From Peribacillus frigoritolerans (lineage in GTDB: Bacteria; Bacillota; Bacilli; Bacillales; Bacillaceae), in the NCBI RefSeq assembly GCF_004358755.1, contig NZ_SMZY01000002.1, forward strand, positions 248,001 to 312,000: a DNA stretch of 64,000 nucleotides. The letters are read 5' to 3'. The notes under the pieces are model-generated. The model saw only the letters and a list, made by a program, of their open reading frames with translations, made no database searches and was not told the origin of the DNA. Every line of letters begins with the position of its first letter. The first letter of the stretch is position 1. The position numbers and the translations under genes are program-made. Below, in pieces: positions 7,295 to 16,251 of this stretch.

Positions 7295-7982
7295 ACTCAC
7301 CGTAATAGGCAAAATCCATTTGCTGATCTGGCTGGTAATAAGCAGTTAAAAAGTTCTTGGCTTTAAAATAAGATGTCCATAAAAACGAAAGATCCTGTTT
7401 ATTTTGTAAAGGTTCAGCTTCATTTATATCTTCAAGAGTATTTGAGAAAAGCATGCTTACGTTGATTGCTGAATCATCTTCTTTTTTTTCTTCAGCTGCT
7501 TCTGCTTTGGGCTCTAGATCTGAATATTGAATGGAAGAAATTTTGTAGCTTCCGTCTTCCTCGGTAAATTCAACTGTTTCAAAATGATCCTCATAACTCA
7601 CAGGTCCTTCGTCTTCAGCAGGGAAAAACTGATAAAGCTTCAGCTTGCTGTTCTCACTGCCGAACTTCATGGTTTCATCGTAATTAAAGAACGGAATGCC
7701 GTATGGTGTGAAATCACTGCCATACACAATATATTTTTCATTACCTTTGTGTACATTTTCTTTCATATATCCATCAATAAATTCATCTGTAAAGTAAGGA
7801 TCCAATGTTTGTTCGATTTCTTCAAGGGAGCGCTCATTTTCCGTCAGAGTGAGCTGTATCTGCGCTGCTTCACGAGTCAGTTCAGCCGCGTCGTCTTTGT
7901 TAAACGATGACTGAGCAAAGCCTGCATGTCCAAAACCCAACAATAGAATAAGTGCGGCGAATGTGCTTGAAATGAATTTCAT
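7293..7982 (-). CDS. secreted protein of unknown function
   Basis: A 229-residue protein with a clear signal peptide: MKF start, a hydrophobic stretch to about residue 20, and AGFAQ as the probable cleavage region. The mature part is acidic and rich in Glu and Tyr; I recognise no catalytic motif. The start at 7982 follows GGGAGGATTAAAA; a start five codons upstream is possible but sits on that ribosome site. It is transcribed alone in the accessory block between ykuI and ykuJ. Confidence 0.75.
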   Translation of the reverse strand: MKFISSTFAALILLLGFGHAGFAQSSFNKDDAAELTREAAQIQLTLTENERSLEEIEQTLDPYFTDEFIDGYMKENVHKGNEKYIVYGSDFTPYGIPFFNYDETMKFGSENSKLKLYQFFPAEDEGPVSYEDHFETVEFTEEDGSYKISSIQYSDLEPKAEAAEEKKEDDSAINVSMLFSNTLEDINEAEPLQNKQDLSFLWTSYFKAKNFLTAYYQPDQQMDFAYYGE

Positions 7983-8154
7983 TTTTAATCCTCCCACCTT
8001 TTTTTCGTATCTTATGTCTTAGTCTCTAAATTTTATCAGACTAATTGTCGTTTCTGCTCCATTTTCATCCACAAAATACCATCATTTTCTGACAATTTCT
8101 CTTATATAATTCATTACCCTTATAAAAAAAGGATAATCCTGAAATTTCAAATCA

Positions 8155-8186
8155 ATAAAAAAACAGCGGCAAATGCCGCTGTTTTT
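8155..8186 (-). terminator. terminator of the small membrane protein gene
   Basis: AAACAGCGGC / GCCGCTGTTT stem with A and T flanks. Confidence 0.8.
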
Positions 8187-8425
8187 CACCAAGATCTTGT
8201 AAAGGCCAGATAGAAAACAAAGAGTAATAAGAACCCTAAAAAAAAGATCCATGTAAGAAAAACCGGGTTTCGAAGGTATGGATGCTTTTGAATCTTTTCA
8301 TTAATTTGTGTATCCATTTCACTTCTTCTTGCATCTACCAATCTTCCCACGCTGATCGTATAGAGAAGTCCCCCCGCAACAATCATGAAAGCAACAATAG
8401 CAAGTGCCATCGTGAATTTATCCAT
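8186..8425 (-). CDS. small two-helix membrane protein
   Basis: A 79-residue protein with hydrophobic segments at about residues 5-25 and 57-74, joined by a charged loop (DARRSEMDTQINEKIQ). AAAAGGAGTGACACA precedes the ATG and a terminator follows the stop, so it looks like a real single gene. No family recognised. A truncated class B repeat lies directly upstream. Confidence 0.7.
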   Translation of the reverse strand: MDKFTMALAIVAFMIVAGGLLYTISVGRLVDARRSEMDTQINEKIQKHPYLRNPVFLTWIFFLGFLLLFVFYLAFTRSW

Positions 8426-8484
8426 TGTGTCACTCCTTTTAGTAAGAACAAGTACGAAGCAGATTTAGGATGCACTTGTGGTGT

Positions 8485-8552
8485 ATCCGCTTTTCTTATT
8501 GTCCAGCTCCATCGCCTAACTCCTCGGCCAGAACGGATCCGCTTTTCTTATT
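8485..8552 (-). repeat. truncated class B repeat
   Basis: On the minus strand it reads GCGGATCCGTTCTGGCCGAG, GAGTTAGGCGATGGAGCTGG and ACAATAAGAAAAGCGGAT, the right half of the class B repeats at 30.3-30.7 kb. The left half and hairpin are missing. Confidence 0.75.
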
Positions 8553-8577
8553 AGAATGACACAACCAAAAGAAATTA

Positions 8578-9795
8578 TTACAAAAGGGCTTCATTTTCGT
8601 AAAGGTAAGAGTACGGCAAATCCAAGAAAAGATAGTGCTGCTGATCGATTGGGTAGGAGAAGGTCCGGATGGTTTCGCCTGTTTCGATGTCGCTGTATAA
8701 ATCGCTGAAAAATCCTTTTTTCCTTATTTGCATTTTCATAATATTTTCAAGAAAATACGGTCTCCAGCTCCAGTTTTTCATGTAATAGCCAGGCTGAAAT
8801 TCCCATGCTCCGTCCAGTTTGAGAATATTTCCTGATTGCTGAAATCCGTCGCCGTCACAAATGTAGATTCGAAAGCAGCAGTCTGACAGCTGCTGTGATA
8901 GCTTTGTGATCAGTTCATCAAATTCAATTCCCGGTTTATTCTCTTTTGAAATCAGCACATGCACTTTTTGATGAAACGCTTCTGAGATTTCATAAAATTG
9001 CTGAAGCTTCTTTTTTTCATATTGGATAAATCCATGAAATTCCCGTGTCATTTTTTCTTTTATCATATATGGTTCAATAAATTCTTCTTTAGGAGTCTGA
9101 AGATAATCCCCTTGGAAGTAGCGGCCGCCATTTTTCCAGGCATATTGAAATTGAAAGTTGACTTCAATTTCTTCGTACAGAATGGTAGCCCCTATTTTCC
9201 TCGCCAGAAGAGAAATGGAGTACAAAACGTCATGATACGTCTGCAGGGGTGAAGTTAATCTGAGGGGCTGAATATCAATTTTCAGGATATTGGGCATCAG
9301 CATACCGATGCGGTCAAGATTGCTGCTTGCTTTTCCGACGTTGTCCACAGCTATTTTAATGCCGTATGTACGATAATAAGTGAATACGTGTGTCAGCTGA
9401 CGAATGTCCCCTGTGAATGTGTGCTCTGTTATTTCTATAACGATCCTCTCAAGGTTGCCGCCTTTTTCTTTCCATGCAAATAATTGCTCAAGCAGGCTTT
9501 CTCCGTGATCAAGCATTAGTAAATTTGCATCACGGTTAAGGAAAATAAGCGTGTCATCGTTCGTTAAGAGAAAAGCATCAAGTGCCATATGTAAAATGTG
9601 ATTATCTGCTTCTAGCCGGTATTCATCGGGAATGGATTCATCCTTAAAAAAAGGCCCTAAACTTTTCGTTTCCTCTTCCAGATGGATTCTCCCGAGTATT
9701 TCATACCCGATCACTTTTTGTTCGTCTGCGCTGAAAATGGCTTGATAGAACGGTTTTACGTGCTCTAAGTTTGTCATAATATCTAAAGGATCCAT
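8578..9795 (-). CDS. ykuI: YkuI: EAL-domain protein with PAS-like C-terminal domain
   Basis: About 405 residues matching remembered B. subtilis YkuI (407 aa): N-terminal DPLDIMTN and QAIFSADEQKVIGYEILGR, C-terminal NWSWRPYFLENIMKM and FSDLYSDIETGE. YkuI has an EAL domain that binds c-di-GMP with little or no phosphodiesterase activity in B. subtilis, plus a PAS-like YkuI_C domain. The signature reads EIL instead of EAL, with the metal/c-di-GMP residues ITEH and DN retained. ATG at 9795 is preferred over 9804 because GTGGGG is ten bases upstream of it. Confidence 0.92.
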   Translation of the reverse strand: MDPLDIMTNLEHVKPFYQAIFSADEQKVIGYEILGRIHLEEETKSLGPFFKDESIPDEYRLEADNHILHMALDAFLLTNDDTLIFLNRDANLLMLDHGESLLEQLFAWKEKGGNLERIVIEITEHTFTGDIRQLTHVFTYYRTYGIKIAVDNVGKASSNLDRIGMLMPNILKIDIQPLRLTSPLQTYHDVLYSISLLARKIGATILYEEIEVNFQFQYAWKNGGRYFQGDYLQTPKEEFIEPYMIKEKMTREFHGFIQYEKKKLQQFYEISEAFHQKVHVLISKENKPGIEFDELITKLSQQLSDCCFRIYICDGDGFQQSGNILKLDGAWEFQPGYYMKNWSWRPYFLENIMKMQIRKKGFFSDLYSDIETGETIRTFSYPIDQQHYLFLDLPYSYLYENEALL

Positions 9796-9916
9796 ATATG
9801 CCATTCCCCACTTTCTCTCTCTGTTTTTGTATGATTATACCACATTTGGATAGATTCGAACGTGAAAGTAAAAATGGATTCTCCTGTAAAAAAGAGAATC
9901 CATCGGCATTAAGATA

Positions 9917-10681
9917 TTAGAACGGATGCTGATTCAGCCACTGGCCGCCATCCATTGTAATGCACTCGCCATTTATATAGCCGGCTGCATCTGATAAGAG
10001 GAATGATGCAAGGGAAGCGATTTCCTCCGGCGTGCCTAACCGGCCGAGAGGTACACTTTGAAGCGTTCTTTTTGCAGCTTCTTCTGACTGCCAGAGTTTG
10101 TCTGCTCCGCCTGTTCTTTCAATCGGTCCAGGTGCGATAGCGTTAACGCGGATTCCATATTTCTTGCCCCACTCCACAGCAAGCGTTCTTGTCATGGACA
10201 GGACACCTGCCTTTGCTGCAGCAGAATGGATAACTCCCGCACCTGCGCCCCATGCATATGTAGCAACCATATTAAGGATGGCACCTTTCTGCTGTTTCTC
10301 AATCCAATACTTGCCGGCAGCACTGCTGCAGTAAAACGTACCATTCAGCACGATATTAATGACTGAGTTCCACCCATTAACTGAAAGCTGTTCAGCCGGA
10401 CAAATAAAATTACCTGCTGCGTTATTAACAAGACCGTCAATACGTCCAAATGCTTCATCTGTTTTTCGGATCAATTCCTCAGACATTTCCGGTACTCGGA
10501 CGTCCATTTGAAAGGGAATAATCTTTCCTTCCAATCCTTGCATCTCTTCCTTGGCAGCCTCTAATTTCTCAATCGTTCTGCCTGTAATCACCACATTTGC
10601 ACCCTGTCTGGCAAAGCTTTCTGCCATCGCTTTACCCATCCCGCTTGAACCGCCTGTTACAATCAACACTTTATCCTTCAT
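9917..10681 (-). CDS. fadH: 2,4-dienoyl-CoA reductase FadH (YkuF), SDR family
   Basis: A 254-residue short-chain dehydrogenase matching remembered B. subtilis YkuF/FadH. The NADP-binding motif is TGGSSGMG near residue 9; NNAAGNF follows, as in peroxisomal-type dienoyl-CoA reductases, where a Lys replaces the usual catalytic Tyr. The stretch after the Ser-region is HSAAAKAGVLSMTRTLAVEW. The enzyme reduces 2,4-dienoyl-CoA during beta-oxidation of unsaturated fatty acids. Start chosen at 10681 (GGGGGTGTTGTTG before ATG). A FadR-type palindrome lies just upstream. Confidence 0.88.
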   Translation of the reverse strand: MKDKVLIVTGGSSGMGKAMAESFARQGANVVITGRTIEKLEAAKEEMQGLEGKIIPFQMDVRVPEMSEELIRKTDEAFGRIDGLVNNAAGNFICPAEQLSVNGWNSVINIVLNGTFYCSSAAGKYWIEKQQKGAILNMVATYAWGAGAGVIHSAAAKAGVLSMTRTLAVEWGKKYGIRVNAIAPGPIERTGGADKLWQSEEAAKRTLQSVPLGRLGTPEEIASLASFLLSDAAGYINGECITMDGGQWLNQHPF

Positions 10682-10697
10682 CAACAACACCCCCAAA

Positions 10698-10713
10698 ATG
10701 AATGACCATTCAT
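10698..10713. promoter_or_regulatory. FadR-box-like operator upstream of fadH
   Basis: ATGAATGACCATTCAT is a 16-bp palindrome with only its centre imperfect. It resembles the B. subtilis FadR (YsiA) operator with TGAATGA / TCATTCA half-sites. It lies 17 bases upstream of the fadH start and would allow repression relieved by long-chain acyl-CoA. The site is seen; the regulator is inferred. Confidence 0.7.
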
Positions 10714-10849
10714 ATTTTATCATATAATTCTTCTATTTTCTAACTATTTCAACTATTATTTAGTAATAGGACACGATTCGAATCTTCTATACGCTCAAAT
10801 TCTTTAGATTCAATGGATTAAAATAGAAAGTTTGCGGAGGAGGACCAAT

Positions 10850-11710
10850 GTGTCAAAAGATATTTCAAGAAGAGCCTTCCTTAAAGGGTTAGTCGGAACA
10901 ATGGCAGGAACTTTGATTGCAAGCATCGGCGGCTACGTTTATGCAAGATATATTGAACCAAAACTCATTCAAACAAAAACAGTTGAAATTACAAGCAGTA
11001 AATTGCCGTCCTCTTTTGCTGGAACAAAAATTGTCCAATTCAGCGATACACATCTTAGCGGGGACTACCCGATCAGTCAGCTCGTTAAAATTGTGAACAA
11101 AATAAATCAGCTGTCCCCAGATCTTATTTTTTTCACGGGGGATCTTGTCGATAAGCCGAATCAATTTGGCTATTTGCATCAAATTGCACCAGTTCTAAAA
11201 AAATTGAAAGCAACGTTAGGGAAATTTGCCATCTACGGGAATCATGATCATGGGGGATATGGAACAGCTGTTTATGAAACAATCATGAAGGATTCGGATT
11301 TCAAACTGCTTAAAAATAATGGAGAAAGAATCTCTTTGCTTGATGGGGCTTCCATCTTTGTTGCAGGACTGGATGATATGATGCTTGGAAGACCTAACTT
11401 TGACCAGACGCTGCGCGGTGCTGACAGCACTCTCTATACCATTCTGCTTGCCCATGAACCAGACGCTGCCCTTGAGGCAAAAAAGTATGCTGTTGATCTT
11501 CAGTTATCAGGACATAGCCACGGCGGACAAGTCCAGCTTCCTTTATACGGCCCGCTCATCACACCTCCTTTTGCATCCATTTATACGGAAGGCCTATATG
11601 ATCTGGATTCTATGAAGCTTTATGTGAACCGGGGACTTGGTACGACCAGGCTTCCTTATCGCTTTTTTTCAGTGCCGGAAATTACTGTTTTCACAATAAT
11701 AAAAAGCTAA
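10850..11710 (+). CDS. ykuE: Tat-exported metallophosphoesterase YkuE
   Basis: A 286-residue calcineurin-like phosphoesterase matching remembered B. subtilis YkuE. The N-terminus has the twin-arginine signal SRRAFLKG followed by a hydrophobic stretch. Metal motifs are FSDTHLSG, GDLVD, GNHDHGG and GHSHGG. B. subtilis YkuE is a Tat substrate located at the cell wall. The GTG at 10850 is chosen because GGAGGAGG is correctly spaced; the open frame's earlier TTG lies upstream of that site. Confidence 0.92.
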   Translation: MSKDISRRAFLKGLVGTMAGTLIASIGGYVYARYIEPKLIQTKTVEITSSKLPSSFAGTKIVQFSDTHLSGDYPISQLVKIVNKINQLSPDLIFFTGDLVDKPNQFGYLHQIAPVLKKLKATLGKFAIYGNHDHGGYGTAVYETIMKDSDFKLLKNNGERISLLDGASIFVAGLDDMMLGRPNFDQTLRGADSTLYTILLAHEPDAALEAKKYAVDLQLSGHSHGGQVQLPLYGPLITPPFASIYTEGLYDLDSMKLYVNRGLGTTRLPYRFFSVPEITVFTIIKS

Positions 11711-11740
11711 AAGGCGCAAGGTTAAGAACCTGCGCCTTTA
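11709..11740. terminator. bidirectional terminator
   Basis: AAAGGCGCAAGGTT / AACCTGCGCCTTT hairpin between the convergent ykuE and the PAS-GGDEF-EAL gene. Confidence 0.8.
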
Positions 11741-13821
11741 GCTTTAAGATATGTCTGCTCAATTTCATCCGGAGGCAATGGCTTCGAAAAGAAAAACCCC
11801 TGTCCTTTTTGACAGTTTAATGCTTTTAGATGAGAGTATTGCTCCTTAGTTTCGATTCCTTCTGCAACCACTTCAAGTGAAAGGCTGTCTGCAAGATGAA
11901 GAATTGTTGTGATAATTGCTGCGTCCTTTTCATCTGTCATGACATCTTTGATAAACGATTGGTCGATTTTCAGGGAATCAATCGGAAATGTTTTAAGATA
12001 GCGAAGGGATGAGAAGCCCCGTCCAAAGTCATCGATGGAAATGGAAACACCAAGACGTTTTAACCTCTGCATGGTTTCCAGAGCTTCTTCCGGATTTTGC
12101 AGGGCACCCTCCGTAATTTCAAATTCGATTTGATGGGGCGGAATGTGATACGTCTGAAACAAAGATTGAATCATATCTGCCAGATAGTATTGCTGAAATT
12201 GCTTTGAAGACAGATTGATGGCAACTTTTACAGGACAGTGCCCCTTATGGTTCCATTCTGAAAGCTGTTTGCACACTTCTTCAATAATCCATTCACCTAT
12301 CGGAATCATCAGACCTGATTCTTCCGCAACCGGAATAAATTCAGAAGGCGGAACAGAACCCAGCGCCCTGCTGTTCCATCTAAGCAATACTTCAAAGCTT
12401 TTTGTTTCCATCGTTTTTAAAGCAACCTGAGGCTGATATAACAGTGAAAATTCGCTGTTTTCAAGTGCTTGCCTGAGACCCGTTTCAATCGCAAGCAATC
12501 CGCGGGAATTCTGGTTCATTCCGGCGTGATAGATCTGAAAGCGGCCTCTTCCTCTTTGCTTGACGTCATACAAAGCCATATCTGCATTTGTAATCAGCTG
12601 AGCTTCTTCTCTTCCGTTTTCAGGATATAGGCTAATTCCGATGCTTGGGCTTATAAAATATACAAGGCCGCCAAGATGAATTGGTTCGGCAAATACGTCA
12701 AGAATCTGCTGTGCATACTGTTCCGCCAAGGACTTGCCCGCATTTTTGAACAGGAGGATAAATTCGTCTCCTCCTTGCCTGTACACTTTATATGATGGTA
12801 TTTCAAGCGACTGCAGACGGATACTGACTTCTTTAAGGAGCAGATCGCCAATCGAGTGTCCCATTGTATCATTCAGCATTTTAAAGCGGTCAAGGTCGAT
12901 ATACATAAGTGCCAGTTCCCGGGTGGTATGGTCTTCAAGCAGTCTGTCCAGATCCTTTTTTAACGCTGTCCGGTTTAACAGGCCTGTAAGCGAATCATGA
13001 TAGGCCATATGCTTAATCAGGGAATGATGGCGTTTTTGCTCAGATGTGTCCTTAGCGATTAAATAAATACCCTGTATATGGCTGTTTAAGATAATTGGAA
13101 TGGTCTTAACATGAAGATGCACTTCCTGATTTTTCATCTTGAGCTTTGATTCGTCCTCCACTGCTCTTCCCTTAACTGCCTGCGAAAACAGGGAAGCGAT
13201 CTTCTCCCTGTCCTCTGCAAACAAGTCAAAAACGGACTTGCCGATGAGCGAAATCGTGAACGCTTTTGTTAAATCGATTGCTGCCGGATTGGCTGAGACA
13301 ATTGTCCCATTTAAATCCAATGAAAAGATGCTGTCTATATTATGATCAAACAGTGATTTGTATCTCTGCTGACTTTCAATCAGCTTCTTCTTTTCTGACA
13401 TCCTTTCAGAAATATCGCGGGTGACGGAAATAATGTAAATGACATCTCCCTTTTCATTCATTATCGGGGTAAGAACAGATTCACCGAAAATGACGGACCC
13501 ATCGATGAGCTGCACTTGATCCTGATAGGAGAACGGCTGCTTTGTCTGCATGACGACCCTGTACATTTCGAGCAAATGATCGGCCACTTTCTTATCCATT
13601 ACATCTGACAAAGATACACCTTCATAGCCTTCCCCAAGCCCTGCATGCTTCACGCCTTCCTCATTTACAAAAACATAGCGCACTTGGTCCTGATCAACCT
13701 TCATTAAAAATACGAGGTCTTTTATATGTTCTAAAATGATCGTAAAAATAATCGATTCGATTTTTTCAATATATATCTCTGACTGAAAGTCTTCTATGAT
13801 TGCTTTCTTTAATTTGTTCAT
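11722..13821 (-). CDS. PAS-PAS-GGDEF-EAL cyclic-di-GMP protein
   Basis: A 699-residue soluble protein: an N-terminal PAS region (about 20-145), a second PAS (about 150-265), GGDEF (about 270-435) and EAL (about 445-695). The cyclase signature is an intact GGDEF (RQGGDEFILLF). The EAL signature reads EVL (KSFEVLLRWN) but keeps the catalytic Glu, and the downstream DDFGRGFSS, KIDQSFI and EVVAEGIET motifs are present. It can thus be a diguanylate cyclase, a phosphodiesterase, or both. GAGGGTTT precedes the ATG. It lies downstream of ppk but behind a terminator, and this three-gene block interrupts the ykuE-ykuD neighbourhood. Confidence 0.9.
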   Translation of the reverse strand: MNKLKKAIIEDFQSEIYIEKIESIIFTIILEHIKDLVFLMKVDQDQVRYVFVNEEGVKHAGLGEGYEGVSLSDVMDKKVADHLLEMYRVVMQTKQPFSYQDQVQLIDGSVIFGESVLTPIMNEKGDVIYIISVTRDISERMSEKKKLIESQQRYKSLFDHNIDSIFSLDLNGTIVSANPAAIDLTKAFTISLIGKSVFDLFAEDREKIASLFSQAVKGRAVEDESKLKMKNQEVHLHVKTIPIILNSHIQGIYLIAKDTSEQKRHHSLIKHMAYHDSLTGLLNRTALKKDLDRLLEDHTTRELALMYIDLDRFKMLNDTMGHSIGDLLLKEVSIRLQSLEIPSYKVYRQGGDEFILLFKNAGKSLAEQYAQQILDVFAEPIHLGGLVYFISPSIGISLYPENGREEAQLITNADMALYDVKQRGRGRFQIYHAGMNQNSRGLLAIETGLRQALENSEFSLLYQPQVALKTMETKSFEVLLRWNSRALGSVPPSEFIPVAEESGLMIPIGEWIIEEVCKQLSEWNHKGHCPVKVAINLSSKQFQQYYLADMIQSLFQTYHIPPHQIEFEITEGALQNPEEALETMQRLKRLGVSISIDDFGRGFSSLRYLKTFPIDSLKIDQSFIKDVMTDEKDAAIITTILHLADSLSLEVVAEGIETKEQYSHLKALNCQKGQGFFFSKPLPPDEIEQTYLKAKGAGS

Positions 13822-13901
13822 AAACCCTCGTCCTACTTTTATCTCATTTTTCCTAATAGTAACACAAGGAGTTCTTTAAAACCTCCCTCTTTTTTTTATC
13901 A

Positions 13902-13927
13902 GAAAAAAGAGTGCTGTTTAAGCACCC
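13902..13927 (-). terminator. terminator of ppk
   Basis: On the minus strand GGGTGCTTAAACAGCACTC forms a stem followed by TTTTTTC. Confidence 0.75.
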
Positions 13928-13934
13928 TTAATCA

Positions 13935-16046
13935 TTATTCTTCGTCTTCTGATACCCTGTATGAAAGCTGTGCAAGGATTGCCTGGCTGTCGATTTCAGG
14001 TTCATCAGCTAGTCTTGAGACATATTGATAGTTCCCGGAAGGATCTTGCTCCCGCGCTTTTACATTGTCTGTCAGCATGATGGACAAGAGGTTTGAAATT
14101 CTTGATTTTATGCTGCCGTCAAAAACAGGAAAGAGAATTTCGACACGCTTTTCCATATTTCTGGTCATCATGTCTGCAGATGAAAGGAACATTTTCTCTT
14201 CTCCGTTATGATGAAAATAATAGATTCTGCTGTGCTCAAGAAACCTGCCTACAATGCTCCGCACTTTAATATTTTCGCTGATGCCTTTAATACCCGGTCT
14301 TAAACAGCAGGTGCCTCTTACAATCAAGTTTATATTCACACCTGCATTTGATGCTTCATAAAGCTTCATGATAATGACTTTGTCTGTAAGTGAATTCATC
14401 TTGGCAATGATTCTGCCATTTCCGTGGTGCTTGTGATAATCAATCTCATGATCGACAAGCTCTAAAAAGTCGCTGCGTATGTCAAACGGGGCTACAGAAA
14501 TATGGTGAAATTCCGGTTTTTCAGTATAACCGCTCAAATAATTAAAGAAGTTGGTGGCATCAATTCCGTACTTATGGTTGGAAGTGATTAAACTCATATC
14601 CGTGTAAATTTTTGCAGTCTGATCATTGTAATTGCCTGTTCCTAAGTGGACAAACCGCTCAATTCGGCTGTTTTTCCGTCTTACAACCAGTGTAATCTTG
14701 CTGTGTGTTTTTAAGTAGGTCATTCCGTAAATCACATGGCAGCCTGCTTTTTCAAGCTCTTTTGCCCATTGGACATTATTCTCTTCATCAAAGCGAGCCT
14801 TCAGTTCAACAAGCACGGTCACCTGCTTACCTTTTTCCGCTGCACGCTTCAGGGCCTCAATAACAGGCGAACCCCCGCTTACTCTATAGAGAGTCTGCTT
14901 GATAGCAAGGACATCCGGATCATCTGCAGCATCCAAAACAAAATCAATAACAGGCTCAAATGATTCATATGGATGATGCAAAAATAAATCCTGAGCAGCA
15001 GCAACTTCAAAGATATCATCATTTGAGGATAAGTCCTTCGGAGGCTGGGGGATGAATGTTTCATATGTAAGATGATCAAATTTTGTACTTAGCTCTTTAT
15101 AAAAACCAAATAAAAAAGTAAAGTCAAGCGGCCCGTCAATCTCATAAACATCATTTTTATGAATTTCTAATTCTTCCAGAAGATAGGACATCATTTGAGA
15201 ATCATAGAAATCCTTTCTCACTTCAAGTCGGACGGCAGCTCCCCATTTTCTTTTCTTCAATTCCTTTTCAATTTCCTTAAGAAGGTCCCTGGCGCCTTCT
15301 TCATGGATCGTCATATCCGCATTGCGCGTGATTCTGAACGGGGTGACGGAAAGCACGTCAAATCCGTGAAATAGTTTATAAATATAATAGGCAATAATAT
15401 CTTCCAGAAGAACATATTCATGTCCTCCTTCAGGCGGAGAAATGGAAACGAAGCGTTCTAATACAGCAGGCACTTGAACGATAGCGGTTTTCGTGCGGTA
15501 TTCAATTGATTCGTTTTGATCTTCGAGTTTAATGACAAGGTTGAGGCTCTTGTTCAGCAGCATCGGAAAGGGACGATATGCATCAACAGCCATTGGGGTA
15601 AGAACAGGAAAGATATGTTCGTCAAAATACTGCTCTATGATCTTTTTTTGGTGAGGAGATAAACTTCTGACGGTTGCAAACGCAACGCCTTCTTTTTTTA
15701 AAGCAGGCACGATCATCTCGTTGAATGTGCGTGTTTGCAGCTCTACAAGTGAATGATTCTGTTCGGCTATTTGCGACAGCTGCTGCTTTGGGGTAAGTCC
15801 TGCTTTGTTTTCAGGCTTACTGAAGCCTGCTTTCACCTGGTCCTTAAGCCCTGCGACCCGGACCATGAAAAATTCGTCTAAATTAGAGCTGAAAATCGCG
15901 AGGAACTTCAGCCGTTCAAGCAGGGGATTTCGTTCATCAATGGCCTCTTCTAATACTCGTTTATTAAAAGCAAGCCAGCTTAATTCGCGGTTGTTGTAAT
16001 AAAGAGGGTTACCAAGCAATATCTGATCGATGTTTACTGTGCTCAT
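13935..16046 (-). CDS. ppk1: polyphosphate kinase Ppk1
   Basis: A 703-residue PPK1 that reversibly polymerises the gamma-phosphate of ATP into polyphosphate. The N-terminus has YYNNRELSWLAFNKRVLEEA, and the two PLD-like catalytic halves carry KTHSKITLVV (phospho-accepting His) and FLEHSRIYYFHH. The ATG at 16046 is chosen because AAAGGGTGA is eight bases away; a GTG four codons upstream overlaps that site. Downstream of ppx on the same strand with an inverted repeat in the gap. B. subtilis 168 has no ppk at this locus, so the pair is an insertion relative to that order. Confidence 0.93.
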   Translation of the reverse strand: MSTVNIDQILLGNPLYYNNRELSWLAFNKRVLEEAIDERNPLLERLKFLAIFSSNLDEFFMVRVAGLKDQVKAGFSKPENKAGLTPKQQLSQIAEQNHSLVELQTRTFNEMIVPALKKEGVAFATVRSLSPHQKKIIEQYFDEHIFPVLTPMAVDAYRPFPMLLNKSLNLVIKLEDQNESIEYRTKTAIVQVPAVLERFVSISPPEGGHEYVLLEDIIAYYIYKLFHGFDVLSVTPFRITRNADMTIHEEGARDLLKEIEKELKKRKWGAAVRLEVRKDFYDSQMMSYLLEELEIHKNDVYEIDGPLDFTFLFGFYKELSTKFDHLTYETFIPQPPKDLSSNDDIFEVAAAQDLFLHHPYESFEPVIDFVLDAADDPDVLAIKQTLYRVSGGSPVIEALKRAAEKGKQVTVLVELKARFDEENNVQWAKELEKAGCHVIYGMTYLKTHSKITLVVRRKNSRIERFVHLGTGNYNDQTAKIYTDMSLITSNHKYGIDATNFFNYLSGYTEKPEFHHISVAPFDIRSDFLELVDHEIDYHKHHGNGRIIAKMNSLTDKVIIMKLYEASNAGVNINLIVRGTCCLRPGIKGISENIKVRSIVGRFLEHSRIYYFHHNGEEKMFLSSADMMTRNMEKRVEILFPVFDGSIKSRISNLLSIMLTDNVKAREQDPSGNYQYVSRLADEPEIDSQAILAQLSYRVSEDEE

Positions 16047-16191
16047 GTAAAAAGTCACCCTTTTAAATTAGTCATTTGGATTCACCTGTTATGATAGCAC
16101 TTTAAAGAAAGGGAGATGTAAATTTATTGTAAATATTGTATGTGGTTTTTGTAAAAATAAGATCAAGAAAAGTACTGATTTTGCTGAATCA

Positions 16192-16236
16192 GCCAGATTG
16201 AATCGTACGCGACAATTTTTGTGATTTCAATCTGGC
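16192..16236. repeat. inverted repeat between ppx and ppk
   Basis: GCCAGATTGAATC and GATTTCAATCTGGC pair over 11 perfect bases with a loop of about 20. There is no T run on the minus strand, so it is not a standard terminator. It could tune ppk expression relative to ppx or protect an mRNA end. Confidence 0.6.
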
Positions 16237-16251
16237 CAGTGAATGCGGCTC

